Shown here: positions 24,303 through 37,900 of the stretch, piece after piece
How the letters are laid out: every line of letters starts with the position of its first letter
Position numbering within the stretch: the first letter of the stretch is position 1
DNA from: Onchocerca volvulus
Lineage: Eukaryota > Nematoda > Chromadorea > Rhabditida > Onchocercidae
Direction: 5' to 3'
NCBI GenBank assembly: GCA_000499405.2
Contig: HG738137.1
Coordinates: 27,029,928-27,093,927, forward strand
Length of the DNA: 64,000 bases
Program-made: the position numbers and the translations under genes
The notes under the pieces: model-generated
What the model saw: only the letters and a program-made list of their open reading frames with translations
Database searches by the model: none
What the model was told of the DNA's origin: nothing

Positions 24303-25765
24303 TTAAGCAGAGCAAGAAGGACCGGATTCTCCTCCATCATCACTGCCCAATGGACGAAATCGTTTTTCAACATGTCCTCGACAATGATCTGTTTCACAGT
24401 CCTGAAATACCAGATTTATATGATTCATCCAAATCTGCATGGTTCGTAGATATAAAATGCATATGGTTTAAATATTTCAGTGCAGTTCTCCGTATAGAAA
24501 ATATTGTCCGATGAAGATTGCAGATTACGAAATATAAAGTGCGATTGAGAACTTCTAAATATCGCTTTTTAACAAATGCTATTTGCACAGATTATTTAAA
24601 GTAGTCAAAAAAGAACTGCATAAACAATTTTAATTATATTAATAACTCCTTCTCTTCTAACGGCAATTGCTCTGAAAAATCATATCTACAAGTACTGAAG
24701 ATTTAAACAACCCTACTTTAAATACAAAAACTTGAAAGGAACGTACAGAATCGCTGTCGCTATCAGAACTTTCATCCCATTTCTTCGACTTCTTGTAAAT
24801 ACAGCAACATTTCGATTTACACCTACCCAAAAATTCATTATCTACTGTGTCTGAAGACCAGCGAACACTGCAAAAAAAAATTTTTTTGAGCATTATGAGA
24901 ATCATTTTTGAGCTTATATATGCTGGAAATCATACCAATACAAAGTTTTTCTTGAAGAACAGACTCCATATGATTCACGTAAGTGTAGATGTAGTACAGA
25001 TATCAGTAATAACATGAAGTAATATAAAGGCAAAACAATATATATATAAGTAAAATAAGAATGTTATTTATACCTTAATTTGATCTCAAAATTTGTTTCC
25101 GGACCTACTAATGCTGCAAAAACAGAAAATTAGCTTACCGTGGTTCACGTGATAGTTCTGGAGAAAGAGTAAGTTGTTGTACTGCAATCTGAAATGACAA
25201 AATATACAGTTTCCAATATGCAATAAAAACAATGATAAAACAGACAATGTAGAAGTCAGTAGTTCTGTAATAAAAGTAAAATTTGAAAAATATTAAATAA
25301 ATATTTCGATAAATAAACAATAATTACTCTTGAAATTGTACTCATTTAGCATTAATTCTAATCGTTCCAGACTATTTAGTTTCAAAGTGTACAGATTTCC
25401 AATTTTTTGAAAATGATGCAAATGTTTTCAATAACATTTAATTATTTGCTAAAAAAAAAAATTCAATAACAAGAAGGAGAACGATCAAAAAACGATTGTA
25501 CAATCGAATTAATGATAATATCTGTAGAGTCATACTGCTTCTGACAGTAATCCACAATGAACAAACAATCAGTTAATCTGCTCATTCGATCTTATTATCA
25601 TCGATCTTCTCAAAGACTAGCAAGGTAAAGAACAAAGATTAGAGGAAACGGAAGGCTAATTATATTCTAAACAAAGAGGCAAATGATAAAACTAACTGCT
25701 GGATCGAGAGGTTGCTCCACTACAGTAACTGTTGAATTATTAGGTTGTTGATTTGCACGACTCAT
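24303..25765 (-). CDS. PPP1R11: Protein phosphatase 1 inhibitor 3 (PPP1R11)
   Basis: Inhibitory regulatory subunit of protein phosphatase 1; the vertebrate protein is also described as a ubiquitin ligase. Four exons (25765-25697, 25188-25139, 24867-24747, 24401-24303) give 112 residues, close to the usual 110-126. The conserved core is unmistakable: [16 protein letters not shown] followed by SKCCCIYKK, an acidic Ser/Asp run (ESSDSDSDS) and a Cys/His segment ([17 protein letters not shown]). RVRW occupies the place of the PP1-docking motif. The start context is [17 protein letters not shown]; the gene tail ends SGPSCSA. It is transcribed away from RPL17, and the 531-residue gene follows 490 bases downstream on the same strand. 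All phases close; identification is firm. Confidence 0.95.
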
Positions 25766-25955
25766 TTCAATCCTGCAAAATTATTTTGGTCCGTGAATAT
25801 TGGTGTATATAAGGCAATTAGAAGACAAAATTTCTACAAGAGCTTTACTTAATCTAAATTCAATTCCATTCAGGTCAACTGAATAATGGAAAAATTCTAT
25901 CTCAATCCATCCTAATACAATCCGAAAACAAAATAATTCCGCTCATCGTGAACGA

Positions 25956-26056
25956 CAATTCAATCAATAAAACAACAACATAAATTCATATTCTTCAAGT
26001 GAAAAGTGTGTTATTATTGTTTTATTGATTGAATTGATGTTATTGTTTTATTGATT
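25956..26056. repeat. Inverted repeat with extra direct copy
   Basis: The left arm contains CAATTCAATCAATAAAACAA (from about 25956); the right arm (about 26010-26036) is its near reverse complement around a loop of about 30 bases. A further TTATTGTTTTATTGATT follows at about 26040-26056. Fold-back element, possibly MITE-derived. Confidence 0.65.
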
Positions 26057-26073
26057 AAATTTGTGTCAGAAAT

Positions 26074-26166
26074 CGATGTTATTTGAAGTTTAAATTAAAT
26101 TAAGTTTGAATTTTCTTTAAATAAGGGTTTAAACAGAATTTAATTTAATCCCCAGATAACATCAAT
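26074..26166. repeat. Second fold-back element
   Basis: The start carries ATCGATGTTATTTG and TTTAAATTAAATT; the end carries AATTTAATTTAATC and CAGATAACATCAAT, the near reverse complements, with a loop of about 40 bases. It abuts the first fold-back, so the two may be one composite insertion. Confidence 0.55.
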
Positions 26167-26348
26167 CTCTCTCGAGACGCAATGAGTTGCATTATGGGTT
26201 CGCCGATTTATCGTTGGGACGTCAAATGTAGCTTTGTGGACAGGATGCTCGGTTTACGACGAAACATAGGCTATGCGTATTTACATGGGGTGATGTGATT
26301 CCGTCCGTGTGTGTTTTTTGAGACGGAGGAAATACATTGAGTGATTTT

Positions 26349-26469
26349 GCGCTTCTAAGATTCACGTGTACGCGTGTCTGGCGACGTGTTCTCACTATTT
26401 TTGTTCACGCTTCTGAGATCCACTTGTTACGTGTAGACATGTTGGGCGACGTATTCTCACTACTTCTGG
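26349..26469. repeat. Diverged direct repeat in the RPL17 promoter
   Basis: Copies at about 26349-26400 and 26408-26469 share CGCTTCT-AGATYCAC, a GTGT run, GGCGACGT and TTCTCACTA. The motifs keep their order with small indels. The repeat ends about 80 bases before the RPL17 start, so paired promoter elements are plausible but inferred. Confidence 0.6.
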
Positions 26470-26547
26470 TCGTACTTTTTTTCTTTTTCTTTATTATAAA
26501 GCATGAATTTTTTAAGGTAAGTAGAGTGGAAATTGTATTTATTAGAA

Positions 26548-28016
26548 ATGGGAAAGATTCATTATTCAAGACAACCGGAGAACAGTACAAAATCGTGTAA
26601 AGCACGTGGTTCCGATCTTCGAGTACATTTCAAGAATACACATGAAACGGCTCAAGCTATCAAACATATGCCACTAAAGCGTGCTATACGTTTCTTGGAA
26701 AATGTGAAAGAAAAGAAGGAGATTGTCCCATTCCGGAAATTCAATCATCGTGTTGGGCGTAAAGCACAAGCGAAAGCTTGGGGGCATACACAAGGTAGAT
26801 GGCCTAAGAAATCAGCTGAATTTCTATTACAACTCTTGAGGTTGGTAATTTTTTAGTAAGAATTTCAATACTTTTCTTTTTGAAAATATTTAAATTCTCA
26901 AAAATAAAGTTCTTTGTAAATGAGTTTATCCAATTTATAGTTCTGAGTTAGAGTATACCCACGCGGATAAACAGTGATAGTGAGTTAGAACTGAAGTATC
27001 AAAGCATCGAATTTAGCAGTTTGTGGTGTGGAGTGTTTCTTTTAATCGGTACGATTATATTATGAAAGAAAAACGAAGTATCTCGATTACTTCCGTCAAT
27101 CTTACTTTTATTTTTCTACCAATTACAGCAGAACAGTTTTTGTGCATTTTTTTTTTTTTTTTTCATATTTATATTATTTGTCTTTCTAGGAATGCTGAAA
27201 GTAATGCTGAATATAAAGGGCTAGATACAGATCATCTTGTAATCGAGCACATCCAAGTGCAACGTGCTCCAAAAGTTCGTCGGCGAACCTATCGTGCCCA
27301 TGGCAGAATTAATCGTTAGTTTTTTTTGTTTTTTTTTTCAATTTCAATCATTTTAATTCAATTGTAGACTACAATTGATATGCTTAGTCGAAAATCTCCA
27401 TATTTTTCACGTATTCTAGTCTTATGGAACTCTTTAGTGAATACATTTTCATGATAGTTGTTATTTCCATGAGTATAAATCGCTATATAATGATCTTTCA
27501 AAATAATGTAAATTTATGCGATTCTAAAATTCATGTAATGAAATCATGTTTTCTTTTTCTGGTTGCTGGAATTATTGTTTTATGGCGACATAAATATTCA
27601 GAATTTTACGTTTCGCGTTATCCAATGTTTTATTACCAAGTACAAAAATGAAGACCACTTTGATCGTTCATACATCTACATTTAAAATATTTTAGAATTT
27701 TGAAATGATTTCAGTCGTACGAATTCGGCGGAATGTCGCTGCTTATTTATTTTAATATCCTATTATCTTATTTCATTTAGACGGACCTTTCCTGACTGTT
27801 TTAGTTTACCAAATTGCAAAAAAATCCAGACTTATGCGCATAAATTTATCAAGTTCTCATAAAAGTTTTCTAGCTTACATGTCATCGCCATGCCATGTGG
27901 AAGTGATTTTATCAGAGAAAGAGGAAGTAGTGTCGAAACCAACTGATGATATTGGAAAAGTGAAGAAAGAATCAAAAAAGAAGCAGCGTCGTATTCTGGC
28001 TCGTGGCGATTATTAA
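26548..28016 (+). CDS. RPL17: 60S ribosomal protein L17 (uL22)
   Basis: Large-subunit ribosomal protein lining the exit tunnel. Three exons (26548-26840, 27190-27314, 27874-28016) give 186 residues, the usual eukaryotic length. Recognisable segments: [50 protein letters not shown], then [40 protein letters not shown] and a basic C-terminus ending RRILARGDY. Phases are 2 and 1 at the two junctions and close exactly (AG|G for Arg, C|CT for Pro). Introns are 349 and 559 bases; I looked for C/D boxes in them and found none. NAC alpha is convergent downstream. Identification is certain. Confidence 0.98.
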
Positions 28017-28956
28017 ATCTTCGTTCCTTTTTTGTTTTATATTTGTTGTTATAAAATCAAATATAAGCAGAGTTCTTTACTTAACACTTCTGTAATCTGG
28101 CACAGTATTTTCTTATTCACTCAGGATACTTGATAAGATATTCAAGGCAACGAATTCTGGTTATGTTGTACTGTTCTATGATCCACGATCCTGGTCAAGC
28201 TTCATGGTCGCTGAAATTTCGCGACCCATTATGCCATAAGATGTGAGTACGGTGAAATTGTGATCATCGCGCAAGATGAACCCGAGTGAATGCTAGGGAA
28301 AAAGGTTTCTTTTAGCACGGCGCAGAAAAATTTGTTCATTCAAGTGAAATTACAATAAGAGGACTGAAGACCTTTAATTCGTTAGATAAAGATAAAAGCT
28401 CATCAGTATAAATTTAAATGAATAAAATATCACTTATTTTCTGTAATAATTCGCTTCAGTACAGCTAATCCCTTCCCTATTGTATGAGTTTCAATTCTGG
28501 AGTATGGTTTTGCCAAGTTTCTTAAGGACAAAAATCAAGTTGCTTAGAAGATAGCATAGAATTGCCAGCAGTGTTTTAAACAATTTCAAACATGTTTGCA
28601 TTTAAAATTGTTTAAAGCATTGCTGGCAAATTTACATTTTTGCAGCTGGAATGCGAATGCATATTAATATGATAATGGTTAATTAATAAGTGGGACCTAT
28701 TAATTAACTAGATTATGTCGGACCTCGAAATCAGCGATATGATGATAGTCGTCTCTTTAACAAATGAGCAGCGGAAAAATAGTTGAACAAAACAAAAATG
28801 TAAATATTTTTCGATATTTTGAGTCGAATAAAATGATAAGTCTATCGAGCACATTTTATTTTATAGTAAAAATCAAAATTCAAGAAAGCATGGGCGCAAG
28901 AGAGTATTAATTATCGATTTATGTATTCATCAATACAACATCCAAACAATATCATA
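28017..28956. other. Convergent spacer between RPL17 and NAC alpha
   Basis: 940 bases holding both 3' UTRs. Two structured stretches stand out: a GC-richer segment at about 28140-28300 containing the hairpin GGTCGC-(9)-GCGACC, and a 25-pair hairpin at 28562-28629 (separate entry). No protein-coding sequence seen. Confidence 0.55.
28562..28629 (+). ncRNA. MicroRNA-precursor-like hairpin
   Basis: Arms 28562-28586 and 28605-28629 pair over 25 positions without a gap. On the plus strand the only two non-Watson-Crick positions are G-U wobbles, whereas on the minus strand they would be mismatches, which favours a plus-strand RNA. The loop is 18 bases and itself contains CAAACATGTTTG. Arm length and loop size suit a microRNA precursor, but I do not recognise the mature sequence. 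A fold-back transposon remnant is the alternative. Confidence 0.35.
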
Positions 28957-30827
<1,871 letters not shown>

Positions 30828-32459
30828 ATTCTTGATCGAATATATATTGTCTCAACCTGTAATATTTTATCACTAAATACTTGTAAGTATATTTTTTATT
30901 AAATGGTATTACTTTTTTTTTTTTTAACAATTTCCTAACATCATAACATAATCTTTGTACACCACGAAAAATTAAGCCGTAACATAATAAAGAAGACTTA
31001 ATGAATCTTTATTAACCACTGAAAAGATAAGCATCTCGAGAACTTGATAACAAACCCTACCACTTGAACTTTGACCCGGACATCTCAAACTAAATCTGCA
31101 ACAATCTAACCCTACTCTTTCGTCCAGCAATCTGGAAAACATCACAAGAATCTCTCTGAGCTACCGCGTGTTTGTTGTGCAACTTCGACAAGGTTTCGAT
31201 GAAAACTAGCGCTCACTATTACCTACTTTGAAGTCTCAGCGCAATATTTCATCGGAGTTGTTGCCGCGTTTTTTGCTCATTTTTTCATCTCTTCATTCTC
31301 CCCGCGTATTCGAAGTATCGATTTGATAGAAATCGAAAACAATTTTACAGATCTTCCAAGTGTTGAACACTATGAGAGAAATTAAGACTAAATACTGCTA
31401 ATATTTAACGTCTTTTGATGGCTTTTGATTTCAAAGAAGTCCGAAAAAGTTATCTTCGTATTTCAGTATTCAATTTTATCTTCTTTCATAATGTTTAATA
31501 ATATTTAAGAAGTCTTTTTGGTTTTCCTGAATCGAATCACTCGGATGACATACATAGAACTTACAAAGCTTGGATTTCGTTTGAGCTTTAAATTCGATAA
31601 TATTTGGGTTAATGTTAATCAATTTAGACTAATTGATCAGAGCAAATAATGAATTATTTGTTAGGCTAAGATTATTTTAAGTTAACTTGCTTTTTGCGAA
31701 AATATAATTGCTGTATGGTTTTAGATTTGACTAGAAGAATTTGTTAATATATAATTAAAAGTAAAAATGACAAATTTTTTGAAGTAAAAAATGACAAAGT
31801 TTGAAGCAAAAATGACGAATTTTTTTCATACATTAATCTGAATAGCAACTGTATTTGGCAGCTCTATTCTTATGTTTGTTCAAATGTATTTCTCCAAGTG
31901 ACTGTTTTTGAAATTGGCATTTCTTTCGTCATCAGTTTAACATGCTATCGACGGTTTTTGATTTTCTTGGTACATCATTTCAATGATGACTCAACATCAA
32001 TGCATCATGGATATATCAGCATGTGAAGTGCTTTTTGTATATATATGTATATTTTTTTGTCGAAAACTTGTTTTCATATCATAATAAATATGTCCTTTAT
32101 CAATAAAACTTTATGACATATTAATATTTTCTCCATTTTGAGCGTTTTTACTTGTTTGATTATTTGATAATATAAGTTGTCAACTACCAATATGTTAAAA
32201 GAAATTGATATATCGAATAGATCAGTCTCACATTTCCTTATAAATGATTTTTTCCCGTTAGAATTTCATATTTGTAATTTTAAATTAGAATTTTGCGGCA
32301 TAATTTGCATATTTAAAATTGTTATATAAATAGGAAATATTAGTCACATTCTCATTCCGTTTTTTCTCTCTTTGAATTCTCTACTGATATTACTGTATTT
32401 TTCAGGTAATATTGATACATATATATATACGTATCAAGTGTGGCTCATAAAACGAAATA
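30828..32459. other. Divergent intergenic region between NAC alpha and ceramide synthase
   Basis: 1.6 kb without a gene. The part nearest NAC alpha (about 31020-31320) is clearly GC-richer, as expected for the promoter of a highly expressed gene. The rest is AT-rich with a TATATATA stretch near 32425 just before the ceramide synthase ATG. A TTTTTCAG acceptor near 32405 could take a spliced leader. Confidence 0.55.
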
Positions 32460-34988
32460 ATGTTTTGGGATGAACTTTACTGGCTTCCACGGGGTGTTTC
32501 CTGGAATGATCTTAAATCCAATGATACCGTCAGATATCCAGATATTTGGGAATTAACGTATGCCTTGAAGTATGCTTTTGAATATTACTTATTTACTTAT
32601 TAGATTCCTATTTCAGCAACATCCACCGAGATCTTTGCTCCTGCTTCACACAACATCAACAGCACCGCTTCCATAATAAAATAGTCATATAATATTTGAA
32701 AAAATCCGATGGTTCATTTCTTCTTATCTCCAGTTTAAATTAATTGGTCGAATCCTTAAATTTTCCATACTTTTTTTCTATGTCTAATAATAATAATGTC
32801 ATTATAGTTTTTGTATTTCTAATCCATTCATTAAAGCAAAAGATTAGAAGTTTTTTCGCTCATTAATATCAAATATACTTAACTAAAGACTTTCATAATA
32901 TACTTGCAAATTAAAGACTGTTTTTACGGTTTTCTCATATTCGATTTTAAAGAGTTTAAGAAGGAAATTTTCTTAATTTAATATTTCTTCATTCAATAGA
33001 TATATAAGTTATTCACAGGTTTTAGTATCAAATTCAATAGATTTCTGACCGTAATGATTATTTAGACTGTTGTTGTTGACTCCCATCTATAATTTATTGT
33101 TTAATTACTTGAGTGAAATTTTGCAGGTATAGTTTGTTGCTATTGGTACTCAGATTTGCGGTTGAATGCTTCGCATTTTTACCGATCGGTTGTTTGTTTG
33201 GTATGATTAAAGAACCATGGTGGTTGCGTGTTAAAATGCATCTGAATTTTTGTCAAACTAGTAAAAAAAAGTTCAGACGAGTAGCGGAAGCTGCATGGCG
33301 ATTTCTGTTTTACTTATGTGTGTGGTTATATGGTATGTTTTTTTTTTTTTTTTTTGGTTTTAGCTATCTCATCACAGACCATATTTTGCACTTCTCGCGC
33401 AATTTAATATATTTAACTAAGAAGAAAATGGTCATTTTTTTATTCTGAAAACAAAACTTATTAATTATTCATATCACCAAGTTATTATTTCATATTCTAT
33501 TCTAATGTTATATCTTAATTCATGCATTATTCATTACATTTAGTTGGAATTTTCTCTAGGTTTTTATATTTTGTCTGACCAACCTCAGCTGTATGATGTT
33601 ACGGCATGTTGGCGAAATTGGCCTCATCATCCACTGACTAATCATATTTGGTGGTACTACGTGATCGAAACATCATTTTATTGCTCTCTTATTGTCAGGT
33701 AAAAATTTGATTTTTGGTAATATGTTAACACTTATTTTGCATATGTAAATTCCAGCTTTTAAGAATTCTTCAATTGGAAATCTACTTTTTATGATGTTTG
33801 CAAAAATAACTTCCCAGTTTCTATTTTCAGTTCATTGTTGTTTGACATTCGACGAGCTGATTTTATTCAGATGACAATCCATCATATAATCACTATTATA
33901 CTTCTTTTATTTAGTTTCGTAATGAATCTGGTTCGAGTTGGCACACTGATTCTTTTTAGCCATGATATTGCTGATGTTTTCCTGTATGTTCTCCTCACTT
34001 TTTGTTAAGATTTAATTCTGTGCTGGAGATTATTTATTGATAATAATAACTAATAATATCGACCAGCATTAGATAATATAGTTTGGAATGCTAGATCTTA
34101 TTTTTTTAATTGTAATTAGTTTTCGTTGACTTCTTATACTTAAAAAAAAAAAAAAAACAACAACAAAAATACTGAAGCTTACATAAATAATATAATTTTA
34201 ATTCATCTTTAAAATAAGGAATCACTTATCTGTTATATTTTTCATTAAATTTTTTTTTTTTCCAGCGAATTGGGTAAACTGTGTCGGTATGCTAAGTGGA
34301 AGACGTCTTTAACAATTTTTTTCGCTATATTCGCGACAGTATGGATTATTACGCGACTCATTTATTTTCCCTTTTTCATCATTCGATCGATATTATTCGA
34401 TGCACCTGCCTTCATGCAAGTAAGAATAATTATTCTTTTCTTGTGTATTATTAATCCTTAAATGATTTATTTCGGTGCTTTTTTTTTCTTGGCTGCCTTC
34501 AAAGTGATAATTGTCCTGGTAATTTGAATCATGTATTTTTATATAAATTTAGGGTTCGGATGCGAATGGAATGTATATTTTTCATTGATTTTTTGCGATA
34601 AATTTTTTGATAGGAAGTGAAAATTTTAATTTTTGCTGCCGCCGCAATATATGAAATTAATAAAATGTCATTGAAACAGTAAGGTAGTCAAATAGTACTA
34701 GAATGTGTTTGTCAACCAAATCACTAAATTTTTCAGGCAGGTTATCAGTGGGAAAATCTACGACAGCCTCCAATAGTTCCTCGATTATTCCTTGTAATGC
34801 TGCTTTGTTTGATGACTTTGCACATTTATTGGACATTTATAATCGTTAAAATTGCATTTAAATCAGTACAAAACAATGTCGATATTAATGATATCAGGGA
34901 GGAATCAGATTATGAAATATCTGACTCATCAGCTGAAAAGATCGACGCAATTGTAAAGAATAATATAAAAGAGAAGAAAGTAGAATAA
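32460..34988 (+). CDS. Ceramide synthase (TLC/Lag1 family)
   Basis: ER multi-pass N-acyltransferase joining a fatty acyl-CoA to a sphingoid base. Six exons (32460-32569, 33127-33332, 33560-33698, 33831-33983, 34266-34419, 34737-34988) give 337 residues, typical of the family. The N-terminus (MFWDELYWLPRGVSWNDLK) matches the lumenal start of nematode ceramide synthases. The Lag1 motif is intact: IHHIITIILLLFSF, then VRVGTLILFSHDIADVFLE with the conserved His pair and HD...D residues. Several hydrophobic helices follow and the tail is acidic then basic (EESDYEISDSS, ending IKEKKVE). No homeobox-like domain is present, as expected for invertebrate members. Caenorhabditis has three paralogues (hyl-1, hyl-2, lagr-1); I cannot say which one this matches. 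Confidence 0.95.
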
Positions 34989-37900
34989 TTGTTATTTATT
35001 CGATATTGATGATAAGGAAGAAATTCTTGCAAAACCAGCATATGTTTTAATTCGTTTCTTTTTGAATTGATTAATATTATTTAAAAATTCGCAGTGCATT
35101 CCTTAATCGATTGATGACTTAGTTTTCTTGATTGTTCCATTTCATTCCGGTAATAAATTCGTTATTTCTTCATTTCATATGCTTCAAAAATTTAGTGCAC
35201 ACTTTTTTCTATTCATTGTATTTCTCAATTGAATTACAATGAGTTATATCGTCCTGTTATTTTTCAATAACTTCTTATAATTCACAAAGATTTTTAAACA
35301 CTGTTTCCTAGTTGTTTTGTAACTGTATGCTTTTCGTTTTATCATTTTAAACAAATTTTCTTAGGTATCTCATAGTAAATATTACTTTTGGTGCTGCGCA
35401 TTTGCGATATTTGTGTATTATCATCTATCGTTTTCTTTTGTACTCGTATTTTACTATGAGCATATCTGTTATGCCTTTCAATATTGTTGATATATCATTT
35501 TCATATTATTTGAAAAAAATAGTTTAAAAATATTTGTATCAAAATAGGATAGTCTAAGTTATTTCCAAAGCATTTTTGAATTTGTGTTCAATTTTTCACA
35601 TACTCGAAATTGATTGTTTTCATCAGTTTTTTTGGAAGATATTCCTTACACAAATGAGTTTGCACTTCTGATACAATAAGTAATTTAGGACAAAAAGTCA
35701 TTACAATGTCGAGTATTAGATTATGTTAGATCCGGCTGGCAATTGCACTTTTTTTTTTCTTAAAATTGGTCAACGAAGAGGACATATTTTTCAGTCGCAT
35801 CATTAAGTTTTTTTTTTTCTTTTTTTTTTTTTTTTGTTTTATTGTCCACGGAGACTTTGAATTTCTCCTTTATTGCCTGGAAAAACAATCAGAATTGTTT
35901 TCATTTTAGTTTTGAAGGTATTGTTTTTAAATATAATTCTCATTACTTCATGATTGTTATTATTTTCTTTGCCATTTTTTATATCTGCTTATATTCATTT
36001 TTTCTTCCCTTTTTTCTATTTCTTTAACTTGGCTTCATTTTTATTTTAAATTAGAGGAGCAATGTTGAAAAGAAAAACTCAGTCCGTACCTAATTTCGAT
36101 ATATTTTCTAGACTGACTATTGTTTTCTAGATCATTAAAATGCGTTAATCCAGAAATAATATACATCTCTGAATCTTACTTTAAAATGTGCAGTTACTAT
36201 AATTTAATGAACTGTAAAATAAAGCTAAGCTTAAATTATATTCCTTGTTTTTAATTTACTGAAATTTATCTGATTTATAGAGTTCAAAATAAGTAATCCA
36301 AAATTACTCTAGATCAAGCCTCGTAATATAATCCAAATTTTCTCTTTTAATGTGATATTTAGTGATATTTTTTCTTTTTAAATGTATTTGTCTTGATTGA
36401 ATTTGCGTTTTCTTTCTTTTTTTTTTCTTGTTTTTTTTTTTTTTTTTTTTTTTTTGGAAAAATTTTTTTAGGAATCATTATGTTTATGATTAAAACTTTC
36501 ATTATCATTATTTTTCAATTACTTACATTTCATTATCATTATTTTTCAATTACTTACATTCAGTTAAATACATTTGTATTTAACATAATTCGAATTTATC
36601 TTCATTCTTGATCATTCCTGTTTCGAATACTTTTTTTTTTTTTTTAAATTCCACGAATATCAATCTGCATCTTTCTTTATTATTGCTCAAAATTTAGAAA
36701 ATAAAATCTTATCAGTATTCGAATCACTAGTCATTTATCTTGAAGCATAGAGAAATTGCAGGCATTCGAAATTCCTCGGATCAGCGAATTTTAATTCTTT
36801 CGATTCGTGTTACTGAATTCAATGCTAAAAGTTCGGCTTTTTTTTCCAAAGTAAATATTAATATTAGCAAAAGACAATTGAAAAGTAATGATTATAGTGA
36901 TGTTTAATGATAGTGATGCTAATAATCATAAGTGCAATGGTGTGTATTCCAGGAGTCATCCAGTGAAGTGTATCTTAATTTTGATCAATGAATTGATTGT
37001 TCCTTAGCAAAATTATTATGAAATTCAGTTCTTCAGATCAATCGGGTTTAATCCATTTTTTTCATTTTGAAGAACATTTTGAAACAGGAAGTGAAACGTA
37101 TCGAAGTTTTGATTTCTTCTTCCTGATTCCATCTTGTCAAAATTGCAAGAACTGGTTGTACTACAGTTAATTTATCATAGAGATAAATTGTAATTCAGTA
37201 TACTGCAATTTATTTTAATTTAATTCAACATAACTGCCATATTGGATGCGATCTATTTTATGCAGTTTAAATTTAAGTTTTTTTTAAAACAAATATTCAT
37301 TGAGAGGATAAAAAAATAATTCCATCCAGTGGGTACAAAAATTTTTGCAGTGATATTTTTTACAAACGATGAATGAGCAAACGAGATTGATGAAATTAAA
37401 TGAAATTAAAAAAATTTTTTCATGCCTTCATACACTTCCTTCTCTTTTCCTTTTCTCGTTTCAATTTTTTTTTATTCATTCAATTTATTACTTTTCCCAT
37501 TGTAATTATTTTTTCTGAGAATTCGAATTCTAAAATTGAAAGGATTGAAGGAACGATGTTGATCTGATTAAGATCATTTTTGATCTAATTGAGATCGGTA
37601 TTATTATGTTCCGTATTTATGCAATATGATAACTTTACACTCTATATGCAGCATCACAATATGATATTTTGTATTTTACACACAAATTCAAAATAATAAT
37701 ACTAATTCATTAATATAAATTGAATTCAAGTATGTAAAATTATTTTTCTATTTGAAGTTAATTTCTTTTTCTTCTCAATTTTTCTCCTTTTTTTTTTTAC
37801 TTCTCTAAATCTAAGAACAAATTCTAATTTTCGCAAATTCTATTTAACTTCCCAATAAAAGCAAATTCTAATAAAGTTTTACAATGAAAAATTTGTTATT

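Larger units (their letters stand above)
25766..26547. other. Divergent promoter region between PPP1R11 and RPL17
   Basis: About 780 bases between divergent genes. The PPP1R11 side holds two fold-back elements (25956-26056 and 26074-26166). The RPL17 side (about 26165-26470) is markedly GC-richer than the surroundings, as expected for a ribosomal-protein promoter, and contains a diverged direct repeat. The RPL17 ATG follows a TTATTAG acceptor that could take a spliced leader. Confidence 0.6.

Noticed and set aside
26841..27189. snoRNA in RPL17 intron 1 (AGTTCT...AGAACT stem with GTGATAG)
   Set aside because: The C-box match is imperfect and the CTGA lies outside the stem, so the architecture is wrong.
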